The translations under genes were made by a program, and so were the position numbers. Shown here one piece after another: positions 21,775-31,195 of a DNA stretch of 33,463 nucleotides. The stretch is from positions 1-33,463 of the forward strand of contig JAOPGA020001650.1 of NCBI GenBank assembly GCA_026419775.2, given 5' to 3'. Within the stretch, counting starts at the first letter, position 1, and the number at the start of each line of letters is the position of its first letter. Source of the DNA: Acrasis kona (taxonomy: Eukaryota; Heterolobosea; Eutetramitea; Acrasida; Acrasidae). The notes beneath the pieces are model-generated. The model was given only the letters and a program-made list of their open reading frames with translations. It was not told the origin of the DNA and ran no database searches.

Positions 21775-22411
21775 GTGATCCAAAAATTGGATTCAGATGT
21801 GGTCAGCAAATCTAATGTTGAACAGGAACTTGGTGTTGAAGGAGTTGTTGATGGGAAATTCGAACTTTACAATATCTGTCCGTATCAACTTTTCTTACGT
21901 TATCAAGACGCATGTGCTGAAGGTGTTGATAACAAGCAACTCACAGGAAGAGTGTGGAGATATTTTGTGTCAACAAAGAATGGAGGGTACTTCTCAGAAA
22001 AGAAGCAGATTGGTATCAACCCTATACGCAATATTTTCAAGGACATCATGACGCATTATGCAAAATTTTTGCCAGACGATGTACAAGAAGAGATTAGGAC
22101 AGGGAAAATTTGCGAAGCAAGAAGATTGAAACTTGGAGCCAATGCTGCGAAAGCAAAAACAGGTTTGGAACGTTATACAAGCCACTCAGGACGCCATTCA
22201 AGTATACATTGATTCTGAGAAGAATGTTCGTCCAAAGATTGCAAGGAAAGTGGTATCAGCACTGCAGAATGAGAACCCATTCAAAGACCGAGTTGTACCA
22301 AAAGCGGTAGCATCGTCTTCGAAAGATGATTACCCTAATATCGATTCTGATGAGGACGAAATTGATGTTAGAGATGTTGATACGGAAACAAACACACCAT
22401 CCGTACAATAG
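21775..22411 (+). pseudogene. Broken or oddly spliced frame, possible relic of a tyrosine-recombinase-like element
   Basis: A frame of 145 codons opens at 21775 without an ATG: the nearest ATG, at 21771, is out of frame and stops after 14 codons. A second frame covers 22133-22411 and ends in an acidic tail (DSDEDEIDVRDVDTETNT). The two can be joined by removing 22163-22181, a GT...AG segment of only 19 nt; otherwise a +1 frameshift is needed. The segment TGRVWRYFVSTKNGGYFSEK followed by QIGIN, and later YIDS with a basic stretch, is reminiscent of the catalytic part of the eukaryotic tyrosine-recombinase-like DUF3504/Crypton group. The resemblance is weak and from memory of patterns. A large palindrome lies upstream and a strong hairpin downstream, as expected of element remains. 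It may instead be an unknown host gene with an unseen 5' exon. Confidence 0.35.
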
Positions 22412-22669
22412 AAAGAAGTCACTACATCCAGCGGGAAGGAGATTGTATTCAATAACTGTCATTTTACTAATGTACAGTTCTAACATTACAATAAAATGTG
22501 TTTTGTAACAAAATCCGAGTGAGGTCCAGGTGAAGATTCCATAATCCGTCCAATAGAATTTCACGGATTCTGCGGAAGCTCTCTGCGGAAATGTCTGGGA
22601 ATTGTAAAAACTCAAAATTTAATACAAGTTTACCATTTTTTTCACCATATATGGGGTTTACAATGGGGA

Positions 22670-22702
22670 AAGTAAGAGAGACAAAAAATGTCTCTCTTAC
22701 TT
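22670..22702. repeat. Perfect 14-bp stem hairpin with AAAAA loop
   Basis: AAGTAAGAGAGACA (22670-22683) and its exact reverse complement (22689-22702) flank a five-A loop. It lies about 260 bp after the broken frame at 21775-22411. It could be a terminator-like RNA hairpin or an element end. The stretch 22412-22669 between them holds no exon I can defend, although the minus strand is open over 22467-22706. Confidence 0.75.
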
Positions 22703-23083
22703 GCAATAGAGGTATCGATAGTGGTGAACGGTCTTATGAAAAAAGATTGAAACTTTGAGACGTATCGTATCGCGTTCTATTGAAAAAACACTAAAGAGCA
22801 AATAAACTTCCCTTATAACAACAGAAATTCTCATAAGACATACCTTTCACATAACGACAATTAATAATTCTAATTTAGCCGTCAGGAAGATGAGCTGGTC
22901 CATCGTAACATTCTGCAACCAATAGATGATTGAATGAAATTGTTGGATAATTACACACTACTTTTGAGTTCATGTTACCTTTTATGCTGCAAGTAAGACA
23001 TTTTTGATGTAACAACAATCACTAATCATCGACTTCAAGATATTTAAAAACAACAAGAACATAAGGCATCAGCATCATTCAAT

Positions 23084-23304
23084 ATGACCACATCTAGAGA
23101 TATACATTGGACTGTTTGGTTGGTCGACGAGTATATACATTTATCTTTAACTTCTAAGAACGTTGCTGTTTGTAGAAAATACTTCGCCAATGAAACGGTT
23201 TTAGTAATCAATTCCTCCTTCTAACGCAACTTGAAATGTAGAGGTTCTATTTGTGCTACGAGATATGTAATGACAGACCTGACCGGAATTATGCACATTG
23301 TTAA
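23084..23304 (+). CDS. Possible small spliced gene (60 aa)
   Basis: An ATG at 23084 opens 40 codons to 23203. A 38-nt GT...TAG intron (23204-23241) in phase 0 leads to a second exon (23242-23304) ending in TAA. The protein (starting MTTSRDIHWTVWLVDEYIH) is rich in aromatic and Cys residues and matches no family I know. Evidence is only the open frame plus an intron of the size usual in this genome. Chance is a real alternative, and without splicing the frame still reaches a stop after 46 codons. Confidence 0.3.
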
Positions 23305-23795
23305 ACTTTAGAGAGCTTAGAGAGAATGGTTAAATAAAACATTTATTATGATACATGCATGTTGAACAGCAGCTCACATTGTAGCTTTCAATCTTGCTTC
23401 AAGTCTGTTCTTTGAAAGTCTTTTGCCTTCACATTCTTATTGTCTATTCCTATTGTGTGTGGATTTGTTGGCTTATAGTGATTTAGCGAGTGTTGAGGCG
23501 AATTTGATCTCCTGTCTTGATGCCAATTGTGTTGACTTCAATTTATTAAATTACAATAAAGATTTATTAAAAAACAAAGTGATTTGTTTGTATTACATCA
23601 AACAATCAACACGTACATATTGACCATCTGACCATTTTACGCATTAGCAATAAGGCCTGCTGACACACTTCCATTTAAACTCCAAAAGTGTTAACGCAAA
23701 CTATGATGCAGTGTTTAACAGCAAACTGCACTAAGAGATAACAAGTCAACAAGACGACGAAAGCATCAAGTACACTCATAATTTTCAAAACATTT
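23305..23795. other. Intergenic region, 3' of the superoxide dismutase gene
   Basis: About 490 bp of AT-rich DNA. The minus strand carries a 34-codon hydrophobic frame near 23,780-23,680 directly after the dismutase stop, which is probably 3' untranslated sequence. I see no RNA gene or repeat. Confidence 0.35.
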
Positions 23796-24550
23796 TTATA
23801 ACTCATCTGAATGAGTGCTATCAAAGTAAAGACTACTGACTTGTACCCAATCAACAACATTCCACCATTCTTTTACATAAGCAGCCCTCTTGTTCTGGTA
23901 TTTAAGATAGTAAGAGTGCTCCCAGACATCTATTCCAAGTATTGGTTGCTTGTTGGCACTCTTGTCGGTTATAAAAGGATTATCCTGATTAGGGAAGGAT
24001 TCAATTGATAAATCACCTTTGCTGTTTTTGATTAGAAACACCCAACCAGAACCAAATAATTTGATGGCTTGTTGAGAAAATGAATCTTTGAATTGCTCAA
24101 TCGACCCAAATTTCTTGTTGAGAACTTCTGTCATGCTCTTACTCGGTTGGGAGTGACCTTCACCACTCATTACCTTCCAAAACAAATTATGGTTGATGAG
24201 ACCACCTCCGTTGTTTCTTATTTGCTTGCGTAGAGTCTCATCCTTAACTTCATCTAACCTTGTGAGTAAATCTCTGACTTGAGCACAACTATCGATCAAA
24301 TCTCCTTGTCCTGTTTGTTGTAGTGTTTAATTACTTTAAAATACATACCTGCTTGTCTTAAACTTTTTAAAGCATTAGACAAATTGTCAGCATATGCTTG
24401 ATGATGCCCGTCGTGGTGTATGGTTACAGTTTTAGTGTCTATGTAGGGTTCTAAGGCATCGTAAGTGTAGGTCAAAACATCTGGTTGTATGTTTTCGTCA
24501 AGACACAGAATTGATGAGATCAACAGAACCAATATTGCAAGTCTTTTCAT
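23796..24550 (-). CDS. Secretory-pathway Mn-type superoxide dismutase with C-terminal SDEL
   Basis: Two exons (24550-24349 and 24310-23796; intron 38 nt) give 238 residues. Residues 1-16 ([16 protein letters not shown]) form a signal peptide. The Fe/Mn dismutase fold follows with all four metal ligands: H45 in [11 protein letters not shown], the His of [11 protein letters not shown], and the Asp and His of [14 protein letters not shown] before the second His and the PNQDNP segment favour manganese over iron. The enzyme converts superoxide to hydrogen peroxide and oxygen. The chain ends ...STHSDEL. SDEL is a known variant of the KDEL/HDEL retrieval signal, so together with the signal peptide it predicts residence in the ER rather than the mitochondrion, where most eukaryotic Mn enzymes sit. 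I chose the ATG at 24550; upstream in-frame sequence has no ATG. Acyloxyacyl hydrolase lies 107 bp upstream on the same strand. Confidence 0.93.
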
Positions 24551-24657
24551 TTTGATGGTTGTCTGATTGCATTGTAATATCAGTAGACTAAAAATAACAA
24601 AAATGGCAAAAGTTGGACCGAGCAAGAATGAATTTATTTGACAGTATCATGAAGAGC

Positions 24658-26555
24658 TTAATATCCACCCTGATCTCCGAACAATTCCTCAATCTTGTCA
24701 TTATATGGGTTTACCTCACCAATGGCATCTGGGTGGTTCTTCTCCAAAAAGTCCCAAATCACGTCGGCTGTTAGCGAACCTAATAGTTGGCTTGGGTGAA
24801 AGCCGTCAAACTAAAATTATTATGGACTTTTCATCAAGTTGATGTACTTACTGGCTCAATCATTTCCTTCCATGCTGTTTTGACATGTGGAATAACGTCT
24901 TCGAAAGGGAAGTCATGATAAATCATTTTGAAGTTATTGTATGATTTTTCGTTGATGATCTTTTGATAGACGGCACTTAATTCTTCAGCATGCGATGTCG
25001 TTTTTGCTCTAATGGTTTCGTTGGCTTGATTGTTAGTGATTTATATATGACTCTAAAGACTCACTGTTCATCCACCCATAACAGGGATTGCGTTTAACGC
25101 AAGTTAAGAAATCATATACCATTGGATAAGGAGCGCCTAAAGGCTGTAAAAATTTTAGCAGAATGTATCAAAAATAATCTTACGTGTGTTTCATTTTGAA
25201 GAATCTCATATAATTTTCCACCCACAGCAAGTCCCTCAAAAACAACGTAACTCCCTTTTGGTAATATTGTGTCTAGATGATCAAGTGTCGCCTCAACGTT
25301 TTGACGGAACTGGTCGACCGGAGTGCCTGGATCACCTGGATGACCCTATTAGGTTGTTATAATTATAAAAAAGTAAAATCTTACATTGCAAACATCGTTA
25401 CCTACCAAAGCGTAGAACAATAACATTGGATGGTCTTGCGTTTGATTACGAGACAATGTTTTAGAAATGTCCTTCATAGTGCCAGAGCGCGCTCCATTTA
25501 CTGAGATGTTTTGATAATCCCTGTGGTTGCATCTATTCCTTTTTTTTAATTTTTTGTATATGGATTGTGAGGGTCCAGGAGTCACTCCGGTTTTGTCTTC
25601 TGTGAAGGAGGTAACCCATGATAAGTGTGGCCAGTCTGCTTCTAATTCTGCGATTCTTGGAACACTTGAATATATGGTGGCATTAATATAAGCAGGCTCC
25701 AGACTACAAAAGTGAGAGTTGGCTTAATAGGTGTTGAATTACAGTTGTGGTGGCAGTCTAAAATGCGCACCAGCAGAGTCGCCCAGAATAGCAACACCTC
25801 TGCGAGTTGTTTTACTACAGTATAAATCCTCATATGATTGGCCTGATGGAGATGTTCCTTTTATTCCATTACAGTCGCTGTCAACATCAGGCTAAACAAT
25901 AAATAAGAATCAGTTTTTGTCGCAAGAAGAATTACTTACATCACGGTCTTGAACTTTTCTACCAGGGTAAATATCTCTACTTCTGTCATCACAGTCTTTA
26001 CCTCTCCAAGCACTACCTCTAAAAGTATCAATTGTTGAAAACAAATCACCATCTCCATCAACAAGCGGTACATGATTTTTTAAGGCGTCTAAGAACGGTT
26101 GAATTAGTGGCAGCCACCATGGATCCTTTCTTAATTGAGCTGTTTCAAACTTTGTTTCTCCATCAACTGGATGTAATTGGCAATGTTCATATCCTCTGCA
26201 GAATCCTAAAGCCTTACATACTGCGTCTGGCTTTTGCTTATTTTTTAGAAGTATTAATAATGGCCTTCTACAATAATTAGTTATGAGTGGAGAGAATAAA
26301 GTACGCTTCCACAGCTATAAAAACACGGCAAATTGATGCTACTTTGCCACCGAAAAGATCACAATACTTGCTTATTGCCTTCTCAATGTTTGGCTCTTTA
26401 AACAAAATGTATCGCTCAAGGCTTGTTATTACCACTGCACACGACAAACAAATTGTTCCCCTGTCTCCTTCCGAAAACTTATCCCTATAGTTTGACAAAG
26501 AACTCGCCACAGATACAACTAGGAACAACAGCAGAACTGCAAAAGCCCATTTCAT
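24658..26555 (-). CDS. AOAH: Acyloxyacyl hydrolase (LPS-deacylating lipase)
   Basis: Eight exons on the minus strand (26555-26305, 26267-25940, 25891-25743, 25703-25385, 25345-25184, 25143-25065, 25024-24852, 24810-24658), introns about 37-48 nt, frame kept at every junction, 537 residues (animal AOAH about 575). A signal peptide (MKWAFAVLLLFLVVSVASS) is followed by a saposin B domain (CLSC ... CDLF ... CRVF ... CKALGFC), then the AOAH-specific region (FRGSAWRGKDC, IYPGRK, DSDCNGI) that binds calcium in the animal enzyme. The GDSL-type hydrolase has S232 in LGDSAGAHF, the NRCNHRDYQNIS block, VGNDVC, and the D489-H492 pair in FDGFHPSQ, ending FGDQGGY. AOAH removes secondary acyl chains from lipid A. 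In a bacterivore it would act in phagosomes or outside the cell. Only the mapped exon borders are inferred; family identity is very clear. Confidence 0.95.
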
Positions 26556-27470
26556 TTCAATTCTACTGGAAATCAAACATCAGGCCTATTGATTGATTGA
26601 CGAATCTGGATAGAGAACAAATTGAGGGAGAGGATCTCCAAAACGCGATTGGCTGTCATGAGAGTATTGTTACGATATCGAATTATGTTTGGTCGATTCT
26701 CTCACATCTATTATGACAATAACCAATATTCAATTTGTTTGTATTTGGTTTCCATTTTGTAAATTGTAGCGTGCCAGGCAAGAAGGAGAAGAGAATCAAA
26801 TTACGGGTATTCTATGGAACAAAATAACCACAATAGGACGAACCACAATAAGCAAGATGTTTGCGTTTCAAAAATATACATTAATTTGATGTAGAAATGT
26901 AGCATTTATTGAGAGAACGAATCGGTGTTGAAGCTTTATCAAACTCCCCACATCACACTGATTTACATAAAGGTTTTCAAACTACCTCCACAATAAACTT
27001 GAGCATTTTCTCATATTATGACCATCAAATTAATGCGTAATTAATTCTGAACATGGAAAGGCATCTAATTTCATAACTATAACATTGGTCTTGTAAATTT
27101 AATGTGCGACATCGTAAACTCCACAAAAAGTCTGGATGATGTCACGCCATGTTCACATCATTATATTTTGTTGTGATGAATAAATTGCAAACAGAAGCAT
27201 GTTATCCCATAATCGATAAACTATTTCAATACGTTGGTAATGTGGTGTGACCAATAATGTGCCGGAAAATGTCGCATTAGGTACATACCATAACGAATAA
27301 AATGTATTCTCATGATATTTTCATCATTAAAGGTGATTAGATCTTAATTCAAAAAGGTACAAGTCTTCCAAATGGTTGTACACGCATTGTAAATCTGAAT
27401 ATCTCACTTCAACGTGCTTGTTTAGGTGGTGGTCAACCAACATACTAATTATTTTTGTAACGGTCAAGTA
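26556..27470. other. Intergenic region, no gene recognised
   Basis: About 900 bp upstream of the acyloxyacyl hydrolase gene. All frames are closed by frequent stops and the DNA is AT-rich. I see no tRNA, clear repeat or exon. The promoter of the hydrolase must lie at its left end. Confidence 0.4.
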
Positions 27471-27514
27471 TAAAAACTGATACGTTGATCAAGGATGGAA
27501 ATGTTTTGGACATC

Positions 27515-28290
27515 AACTCGCTTCTCACCGATGAAAAGTTTCGAAAGTCATCCGAAGCATCCAAACACAGCCAGCTCTTGGACACTAAGTTGCTGTTCCG
27601 TGTATAATGGAATCCAAACGTTCGGTCTGAACAAACCTGACCTTGGATAACAATTTGCTGTTCCATGTATGAAAAGTCGAGAGGGCCATCGGAACATCCA
27701 TCAAACGAGAATCAGCTCATGAATGTCATGTGGGTGGAAATTGCGAAAGCCATCAGAACCATCCATCCAAACAGAACCAGGTATTAGGTACCAGCTTGCT
27801 GCCCACGGACGAAGGTCGTGGAAGTCATTCGAACCGTATATCCAAACCATGAATTAGATCTTGGATAAAGGTCAAGGATGGCTCGAGTGAAAATGTTAAC
27901 TCGCTGCTCATGTGTGAGAAAGATAAAGTTAAGCCTTGGACATCAGCTTGCTGTTCGTGGATGAAAAGGTTGAGAAAGTCATCCACTCAATTTATTAAAA
28001 CCACAAATCAAGTCATGGATAATGTCACGTTGGTTAAGGATAAAAAAGTTGGAAAGTCGACCGAGCAACCAACCCAAACAGTCAAGTCTTGAATATCAGC
28101 TTTCTAATCAAGGATTAAAGTCGAGAAAGTCATCCAAACAATCATCAAACCTAACAATTCATCCGAACAAACCATATCTTGGATTTCGTCCACATATGGA
28201 AAGTTGTGAAAGGCGTATGAACAATCTATCCAAACCAGAGTCAGAGGTTAAATACCAGTTTGTTGCTCACGGACGAAAGAGTTGAGAGGA
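27515..28290 (+). repeat. Degenerate tandem array, 70-80 bp unit (forward copies)
   Basis: A unit containing GATGAAAAGGTTGAGAAAGT, then CATCC-AACAATCCATCCAAACC and later CTTGGATATCAGCTTGCTG recurs at about 27525, 27670, 27740, 27808, 27960, 28041, 28115, 28195 and (partial) 28273. Spacing is 66-81 bp, with two double gaps where a copy is too diverged to call. No frame is kept across units, so it is not a coding repeat. The last partial copy ends about 90 bp before the ATG of the small gene at 28375. Confidence 0.8.
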
Positions 28291-28374
28291 TCCAAATGGG
28301 ACAATATCATACAAGATGACATCCGAAACTATTTTCAAAACCGAGTTGCTCGTACGGTTGAAGCTCACAACACT

Positions 28375-28743
28375 ATGAACAGTGGAGATGGTTTGGATGA
28401 TAAAGATGCAAAACTCAGCGACCAAAATGTAGAATCGATAATATCAAAGGTAGATCTGAGCGGTATGCCTCCCACCGTCATCACCCAAACAAGTAGCTTT
28501 CTCAAGGAACTAAAAACATCATTTAAACCAACAGGGTTCACGCCAATCAATGACGATGGTGACTCATGGAGCGAAATCAGATGGAAGAACGGGGGCCCGT
28601 CTTGTCACGTTGATCTTGATGGTTACACCATATACACAACCATTGATGGTGAGTTTGATGAGCACGTTTACGGTACAAATCAAGCAAAAGAAGCGTGTAA
28701 CAAAGTAATGGAGGCTTTAAGACAAACGAATAATAAACAATGA
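28375..28743 (+). CDS. Small protein of unknown function between inverted repeat arrays
   Basis: ATG at 28375, 122 codons, stop TGA at 28741-28743. The frame is also open upstream to 28282 but has no earlier ATG. The product is soluble and mildly acidic. The second half (SWSEIRWKNGGPSCHVDLDG, then TIYTTIDGEFDEHVYG) looks like alternating beta strands followed by a terminal helix (AKEACNKVMEALRQ). I know no matching family. It is convergent with the J-domain gene and sits between the forward repeat array on its left and reverse-complement copies on its right. The upstream region, including any promoter, consists of repeat units. Confidence 0.65.
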   Translation: MNSGDGLDDKDAKLSDQNVESIISKVDLSGMPPTVITQTSSFLKELKTSFKPTGFTPINDDGDSWSEIRWKNGGPSCHVDLDGYTIYTTIDGEFDEHVYGTNQAKEACNKVMEALRQTNNKQ

Positions 28744-28782
28744 GTTTGAGATCGCACTTTTTGTTCATTTTATTTCAAGAAT

Positions 28783-28843
28783 TTACCACCCTGTAATTAG
28801 CTTCGATTGATCTTTCTTAAATCCACTATTGTCGGTGGACTCG
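28783..28843 (-). pseudogene. 61-bp relic of the neighbouring J-domain gene
   Basis: This stretch aligns with 30,186-30,243 inside the J-domain gene (shared strings: CTGTAAT, AGCTTC, GATCTTTCTT, AATCCACT, GGTGGACT). On the minus strand it reads ESTDNSGFKKDQSKL, against KSTNDSGFKKDPLKL in the intact gene (residues 53-67), then loses frame after a single-base deletion. It is a fragment of an old duplicate. Confidence 0.6.
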
Positions 28844-28859
28844 TTTCTCGTCAGACCCC

Positions 28860-29310
28860 TTCCCTATTCATCTGGATGGTTTGTTGCGATGACTTTTATC
28901 TTTGAGCAGCAAATTGATGTTCAGGGCCCGATTCTGTTCGATATAGTTTGGATGGATTGTTCGGATGACTCCCTCAATCTTTTCATCCGTGAGCAACAGT
29001 AAAACTAAAACTTGACTTTGTTTCGAGGGATTGTTACGATGACTTTCCTCAAATTTTCCATCCATGATTAGCAATGTGGTTGGTACCCATAACCAGATTC
29101 ATGGTTTGGATGACTTTCGCAACTCTTTCATCCGTGACCAACAAATGGGCTGGTTCTGTTGGAATGGATTGCTCAGATGGATTGTTCCGACGACTTTCGC
29201 AACTTTTCATCCATGAGCGGTGGGTCGAAATCCAAGACCTGGTTCTGTTTGAAAAGATTGTTTCGATGACTTTCTCAACTTTGAAAGATGGTGACCGATG
29301 TGAGAGAAGT
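28860..29310 (-). repeat. Degenerate tandem array, same 70-80 bp unit in reverse orientation
   Basis: The reverse complement of the unit in 27515-28290 recurs here: GGATGGATTGTTCGGATGAC, followed by TTTC-CAACTTTTCATCC-TGAGC, at about 28873, 28950, 29025, 29100, 29180 and 29258. The period is again 70-80 bp. Together with the forward array it forms an inverted arrangement around the small gene at 28375-28743. Confidence 0.8.
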
Positions 29311-29330
29311 AACGTCATCCATCCAACCAC

Positions 29331-30401
29331 TTAGAGTCTTAAAAAATCTTTGATTGCATCCCACGTTGAGTTGAAGAACATTGTGATTTCCGTGTACCTA
29401 GGGTCATCCTTGTCTTGATGACAATCGGGGTGATAACGATGCATTAGTTTTCTGTAGCGCCCCTTGAGTACCCTTTCGCCTAGGCTTCGAATCGTCTCGT
29501 CGGGTCGCACATCGTACAGGCGGGCGATAATGCCTATTTCTAAGACATCCTTGACCTTCTCGTCTTCCTCACGATCAATTTCGTTCCACTCCTTATTCAG
29601 CGATAGCAAGTAATCAATGTTGTTGTCTGCCTCCGACTCCAATCGTTTGGCGCTTGCATCTTTTGTTTTGGCGGTATGGTCTGGATTGGATGTGGGCTCT
29701 ACATCAGAAGGTTCTGACGGAAAGGTGGATTCTGGTTGATAGGAAGGTTCTGGGTACACATCGTTCAAGTCGATGGGCGACTCCGCCAAGTCATCGTTCA
29801 AGTCGATGGAAGGTTCCGCAGATTCGCCATTCAAATCGATGGGAGGTTCGGTGTGTTCAGCATCCACATCAATAGGAGACTCCATCGTTTCATTCGAACC
29901 AACGGCGTCCGACTTTGCCCTCTTTGACTCCTGCTCGTCGTTAGAATCAGCACGGCGCTTGCGAGAAGTCGGATTCCAATGCAGATGATCTATGAGCCCA
30001 TATCCATGTAACAGGACACGGTCCAACAAAATGTCTCGATTGGCCTTCACGTAAGCATGGTCGAACGTAGGGAACGGAACGTCGTAGAAGATGCGCTCGC
30101 CAAGTCCACGATACACCTTGCTGTAGTCGAAACGAAGTGGGTCGCGAATCATCTCCTTGATGTTGACGAAATCCTTGCTCGACGGTCCCACTCTGTAATA
30201 CAGCTTCAAAGGATCTTTCTTGAATCCACTGTCGTTGGTGGACTTGCGATTGATCACATCACACATGTACATGTTGCTGGCGCAACGAGATGGCGTTGGC
30301 GTCAGCGACTCGGGGCTGCTGCACACTGGAAATTGGGTGAGCAAGGCGTCGAATTGGCGCCCAAACTCTTTTGATTTTTGATATCCGTTCGCAAAATTCA
30401 T
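29331..30401 (-). CDS. J-domain (DnaJ-like) nuclear-type protein with acidic 11-residue repeats
   Basis: Single-exon gene of 356 residues, ATG at 30401. The N-terminal half (1-145) is a unique domain rich in aromatic residues. A basic bipartite motif at about 147-164 (RKRRADSNDEQESKRAKS) looks like a nuclear localisation signal. Residues about 176-219 hold four copies of an 11-residue acidic repeat (consensus PIDLN-----EP). The C terminus (about 260-356) resembles a J domain: helix II RYRKLMHRY, the HPD tripeptide at 324-326, then a helix around FFNSTWDAIKDFL. J proteins stimulate Hsp70 ATPase through HPD. The spacing before HPD is unusual, with a long insertion after LYDVRPDETI, so I call it a divergent type III J protein. 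A fragment of a second copy lies downstream at 28783-28843. Confidence 0.75.
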   Translation of the reverse strand: MNFANGYQKSKEFGRQFDALLTQFPVCSSPESLTPTPSRCASNMYMCDVINRKSTNDSGFKKDPLKLYYRVGPSSKDFVNIKEMIRDPLRFDYSKVYRGLGERIFYDVPFPTFDHAYVKANRDILLDRVLLHGYGLIDHLHWNPTSRKRRADSNDEQESKRAKSDAVGSNETMESPIDVDAEHTEPPIDLNGESAEPSIDLNDDLAESPIDLNDVYPEPSYQPESTFPSEPSDVEPTSNPDHTAKTKDASAKRLESEADNNIDYLLSLNKEWNEIDREEDEKVKDVLEIGIIARLYDVRPDETIRSLGERVLKGRYRKLMHRYHPDCHQDKDDPRYTEITMFFNSTWDAIKDFLRL

Positions 30402-30489
30402 ATATGGTAACCAATGTCATTCACTTTTGCCCTTTGAACATCGGTATCTTGCCTCAACATTTAAGTTGCTCTCATTTTTTAGTGTTAGT

Positions 30490-31151
30490 ATATCTGTGAC
30501 TTCCATACAATTTCCAGGTCAACTTCCATACAATAAATCATACTTCCATACAATTAATTAATACAGAACCAGATGCAAGCTGGCGAAGTGCAGCAGTGCG
30601 TCTAAGAGCAAAAAATTCGTAGATTTCGAAAACTTTTGAAGCGAAGTGTAATGTTGTGTTATGGCAGCACATCTCCCTTGTAACAAGCAGTTAACATTCA
30701 ACTCGCATTAAATTGAGGTTGATTTTATTTTTGCTCATATAATGTATCGATTCTATTAATAAAGAATTCTACTTACAGTTACTACATTTTGTCTATTTTT
30801 ATGGAAGTCACAGTTATCTTTCAAACAGCCATATGTCAAAAAAAGTACACTATGAAAGTGGAACTATAATTGTACAAAATTAAAGACTTGATTAACATAC
30901 AAGATGCACTTTAAACTAATGCAAATGCTGCTAAAGGGACTGAGTTGTCTCAGTATTTATTTTAATCTTATTTATCTATATTTATTCAATTATCTTGATA
31001 CATTTAAAAGAAGCGTCCCTGGAAAAAAAGGAGCGTAAAGTACTATACGATGTGAACACACACCGTAAGTTTCATGTTCAGCTGTCGATTGGTCACCAAG
31101 AAAAAAATACTATGGAAGTCAACCGGTTAATTGTATGGAAGTGACAGATAT
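30490..31151. mobile_element. 662-bp non-autonomous inverted-repeat element (MITE-like)
   Basis: The ends are 41-bp inverted repeats: 30490-30530 (ATATCTGTGACTTCCATACA...) and 31111-31151 (...GTATGGAAGTGACAGATAT), agreeing at about 35 of 41 positions by eye, with the outer 20 nearly perfect. Extra internal copies of the ACTTCCATACAATT core lie at about 30541, and an inverted copy (TATGGAAGTCACAG) at about 30798, suggesting a nested smaller element. No open frame of note lies inside, so it would depend on a transposase elsewhere. The ends contain TA next to TCTGT, compatible with TA-targeting families. Confidence 0.65.
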
Positions 31152-31195
31152 GAGGCATTGATTTTGGGAACTTTGGGAACCTCCACAGATTCGAT

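Noticed and set aside
23423-23623. 66-codon plus-strand frame near the dismutase gene
   Set aside because: Composition is Leu/Tyr/Cys-rich and AT-driven, with no splice or family support.
24551-24625. Longer signal region upstream of the dismutase ATG
   Set aside because: The frame is open but begins with no ATG; the ATG at 24550 gives a normal signal peptide.
27445-28285. Short open frames inside the forward repeat array
   Set aside because: They change frame from one repeat unit to the next and show no family resemblance, as expected of non-coding repeats.
27515-29310. CRISPR-like array
   Set aside because: The units are degenerate along their whole length without constant repeats and unique spacers, and the DNA is eukaryotic.
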